From NCBI GenBank assembly GCA_014323965.1, contig JACONB010000193.1:1-5786 (forward strand): a stretch of 5,786 nt of DNA, in the 5' to 3' direction. The translations under genes were made by a program, and so were the position numbers. The notes below the pieces were generated by a model. That model saw only the letters and a list, made by a program, of their open reading frames with translations, ran no database searches and had not been told where the DNA came from. The first letter of the stretch is position 1; each line of letters opens with the position of its first letter. Origin of the DNA: Prochloron sp. SP5CPC1. GTDB lineage: Bacteria > Cyanobacteriota > Cyanobacteriia > Cyanobacteriales > Prochloraceae. Shown piece after piece: positions 4,799 through 5,786 of the stretch.

Positions 4799-5753
4799 AA
4801 GACACTTGTTTATGTTCTAACTTGAGGAAGATGGTTTCTAAGTCTTCCTGAGTGCAGTGGAACTCTGTCAGGGGGATATTGGCAGCCACTAGGGACTGTA
4901 ATAAGGCAGCGCTATCTTGGGTGTTTCCAGAAAAGTTAACCTTTAAGCTTCCCCCGCCATCGCGGATGCCGGGGGGTAGTACCTCCCATCCTTCCACTAA
5001 AGGATTATTTTTCAATTCTACTTCTAATTCCTGAATATGCCCCAGAGTGGATAAAATAATCTGCTGACGAGACAAACGGGAATATAGTTGTTCTAGAGAA
5101 GCGCTTTCCACCAAATACCCCAATTCCATAATACCCACAGAGGTACAAAGTTCCGCCAAATCGCTCAAAACATGGGAAGAAATGAGAATAGTCATCCCTT
5201 CCTGTTGCAAAACTTTGACAATTTCCCGAAACTTCATCCTCGCAATGGGATCTAAACCAGAAACCGGTTCGTCTAAGAACAGCAAGAGAGGTTGATGGAT
5301 AATAGTGCGAGCCAGACTCAGTCGTTGCTTCATACCCCGAGAAAGGGTGGCCACCAAACTATGACGCTTGCTACTTAAGTCTACCAATTCCAGAATTTCC
5401 GATAATCTCCAGCGACGGTGAGGTTGTCTCAAACGATAAAGTCGGGCAAAATAGTCTAAATAATCCCAGACTGTTAAGTCCTCATAGAGGGGAAAATCAT
5501 CCGGGAGATAGCCTAAAAGCTGCTTCAGGTGCAGGTTACTGTCATCTCGTAAGAGTCGTTCCCCGTGAATGTAAATTTCCCCCAGAGTGGGTTCCTCTGC
5601 TGCTGCTAACATGCGAATGAGAGTGGTTTTCCCCGCCCCATTGGGACCAATTAATCCATAGACTTCCCCTATTTCTACTTGTAATTCCACATCGTTCACG
5701 GCAACGTGGCGATCGAATTGTTTTGTTAGTCCTTCAGTAGCGATGCTCAACAT
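4797..5753 (-). CDS. ABC-2 type exporter ATP-binding protein
   Basis: This 318-residue cytoplasmic ATPase is the first gene of the two-gene exporter operon. Walker A GPNGAGKT is at 36-43. The Q-loop region GYLPDDFPLYEDLTVWDYL is at 81-99 and has Asp where classic transporters have Gln, as is common in this CcmA-like branch. The signature LSRGMKQRLSLART is at 137-150. Walker B LLLFLDEPVSGLDP is at 156-169 with catalytic E162, and the H-loop His194 is in ILISSH. Residues from about 230 form the C-terminal domain usual for ABC-2 ATPases, ending in EDLETIFLKL. All catalytic motifs are intact, so two copies should power the permease encoded 12 bp downstream. The substrate could be a lipid, peptide, polysaccharide precursor or drug, and nothing here decides which. 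The ATG at 5753 is chosen because MLSIATEGLTKQFD is a normal N-terminus. The 33 bp left upstream show no clear Shine-Dalgarno or promoter. Confidence 0.93.
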   Translation of the reverse strand: MLSIATEGLTKQFDRHVAVNDVELQVEIGEVYGLIGPNGAGKTTLIRMLAAAEEPTLGEIYIHGERLLRDDSNLHLKQLLGYLPDDFPLYEDLTVWDYLDYFARLYRLRQPHRRWRLSEILELVDLSSKRHSLVATLSRGMKQRLSLARTIIHQPLLLFLDEPVSGLDPIARMKFREIVKVLQQEGMTILISSHVLSDLAELCTSVGIMELGYLVESASLEQLYSRLSRQQIILSTLGHIQELEVELKNNPLVEGWEVLPPGIRDGGGSLKVNFSGNTQDSAALLQSLVAANIPLTEFHCTQEDLETIFLKLEHKQVS

Positions 5754-5786
5754 GGTATTCTTAAATTTGTCCCCCTGATACCTTAT

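Overview
The window looks like chromosomal DNA from a cyanobacterium. Support comes from two HIP1 octamers (GCGATCGC), several dispersed repeats of kinds common in cyanobacterial intergenic DNA (the CGCAGAG / GGGAAGAGAAGAG family, a GTAGG..CCTAC imperfect palindrome, and a GTTGGGTTTCCTTCCTCAA-like segment), and protein families typical of filamentous or bloom-forming cyanobacteria. The species cannot be named from the sequence. All six supported reading frames lie on the minus strand, so in transcription order the window is read from right to left.

Right part (3132-5753): a two-gene ABC-2 type exporter operon. The ATPase (318 aa) comes first, followed 12 bp later by a polytopic permease (550 aa) whose Shine-Dalgarno overlaps the ATPase stop codon. 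The substrate is unknown. The last codons of the permease are formed by a dispersed palindromic repeat, and a small hairpin lies just after its stop.

Middle (2273-2933): a type II toxin-antitoxin pair of the VapBC kind, with a small antitoxin followed by a PIN-domain ribonuclease. The two genes overlap by about 32 bp, which implies translational coupling. A TATAAT box lies about 50 bp upstream.

Left part (140-2115): a cyanobacterial NACHT-family P-loop NTPase (STAND/NLR-like), broken in two. The N-terminal half keeps Walker A and Walker B. The C-terminal half resumes in the -1 frame with the conserved post-NACHT helical region and C-terminal domain. From memory of the family, about 30-35 residues (sensor-1 arginine region and what follows) are missing at the join, so this is best read as an internal deletion plus frameshift. 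The same gene carries an in-frame 42-bp palindromic element encoding 14 extra residues, and a roughly 165-bp hexanucleotide-periodic tract encoding alternating Ala residues.

Related repeat copies in the same orientation lie at 43-120, 2144-2237 and 3024-3132. They separate the NACHT gene, the toxin-antitoxin pair and the transporter operon into modules. The NACHT gene and the toxin-antitoxin pair together resemble a small defence/stress cassette bounded by direct repeats, and the transporter looks like ordinary neighbouring chromosome. I found no convincing new system. The most interesting material is the repeat-driven remodelling of coding sequence: the palindrome in NACHT, the microsatellite-like tract in NACHT, and the repeat-built permease C-terminus.
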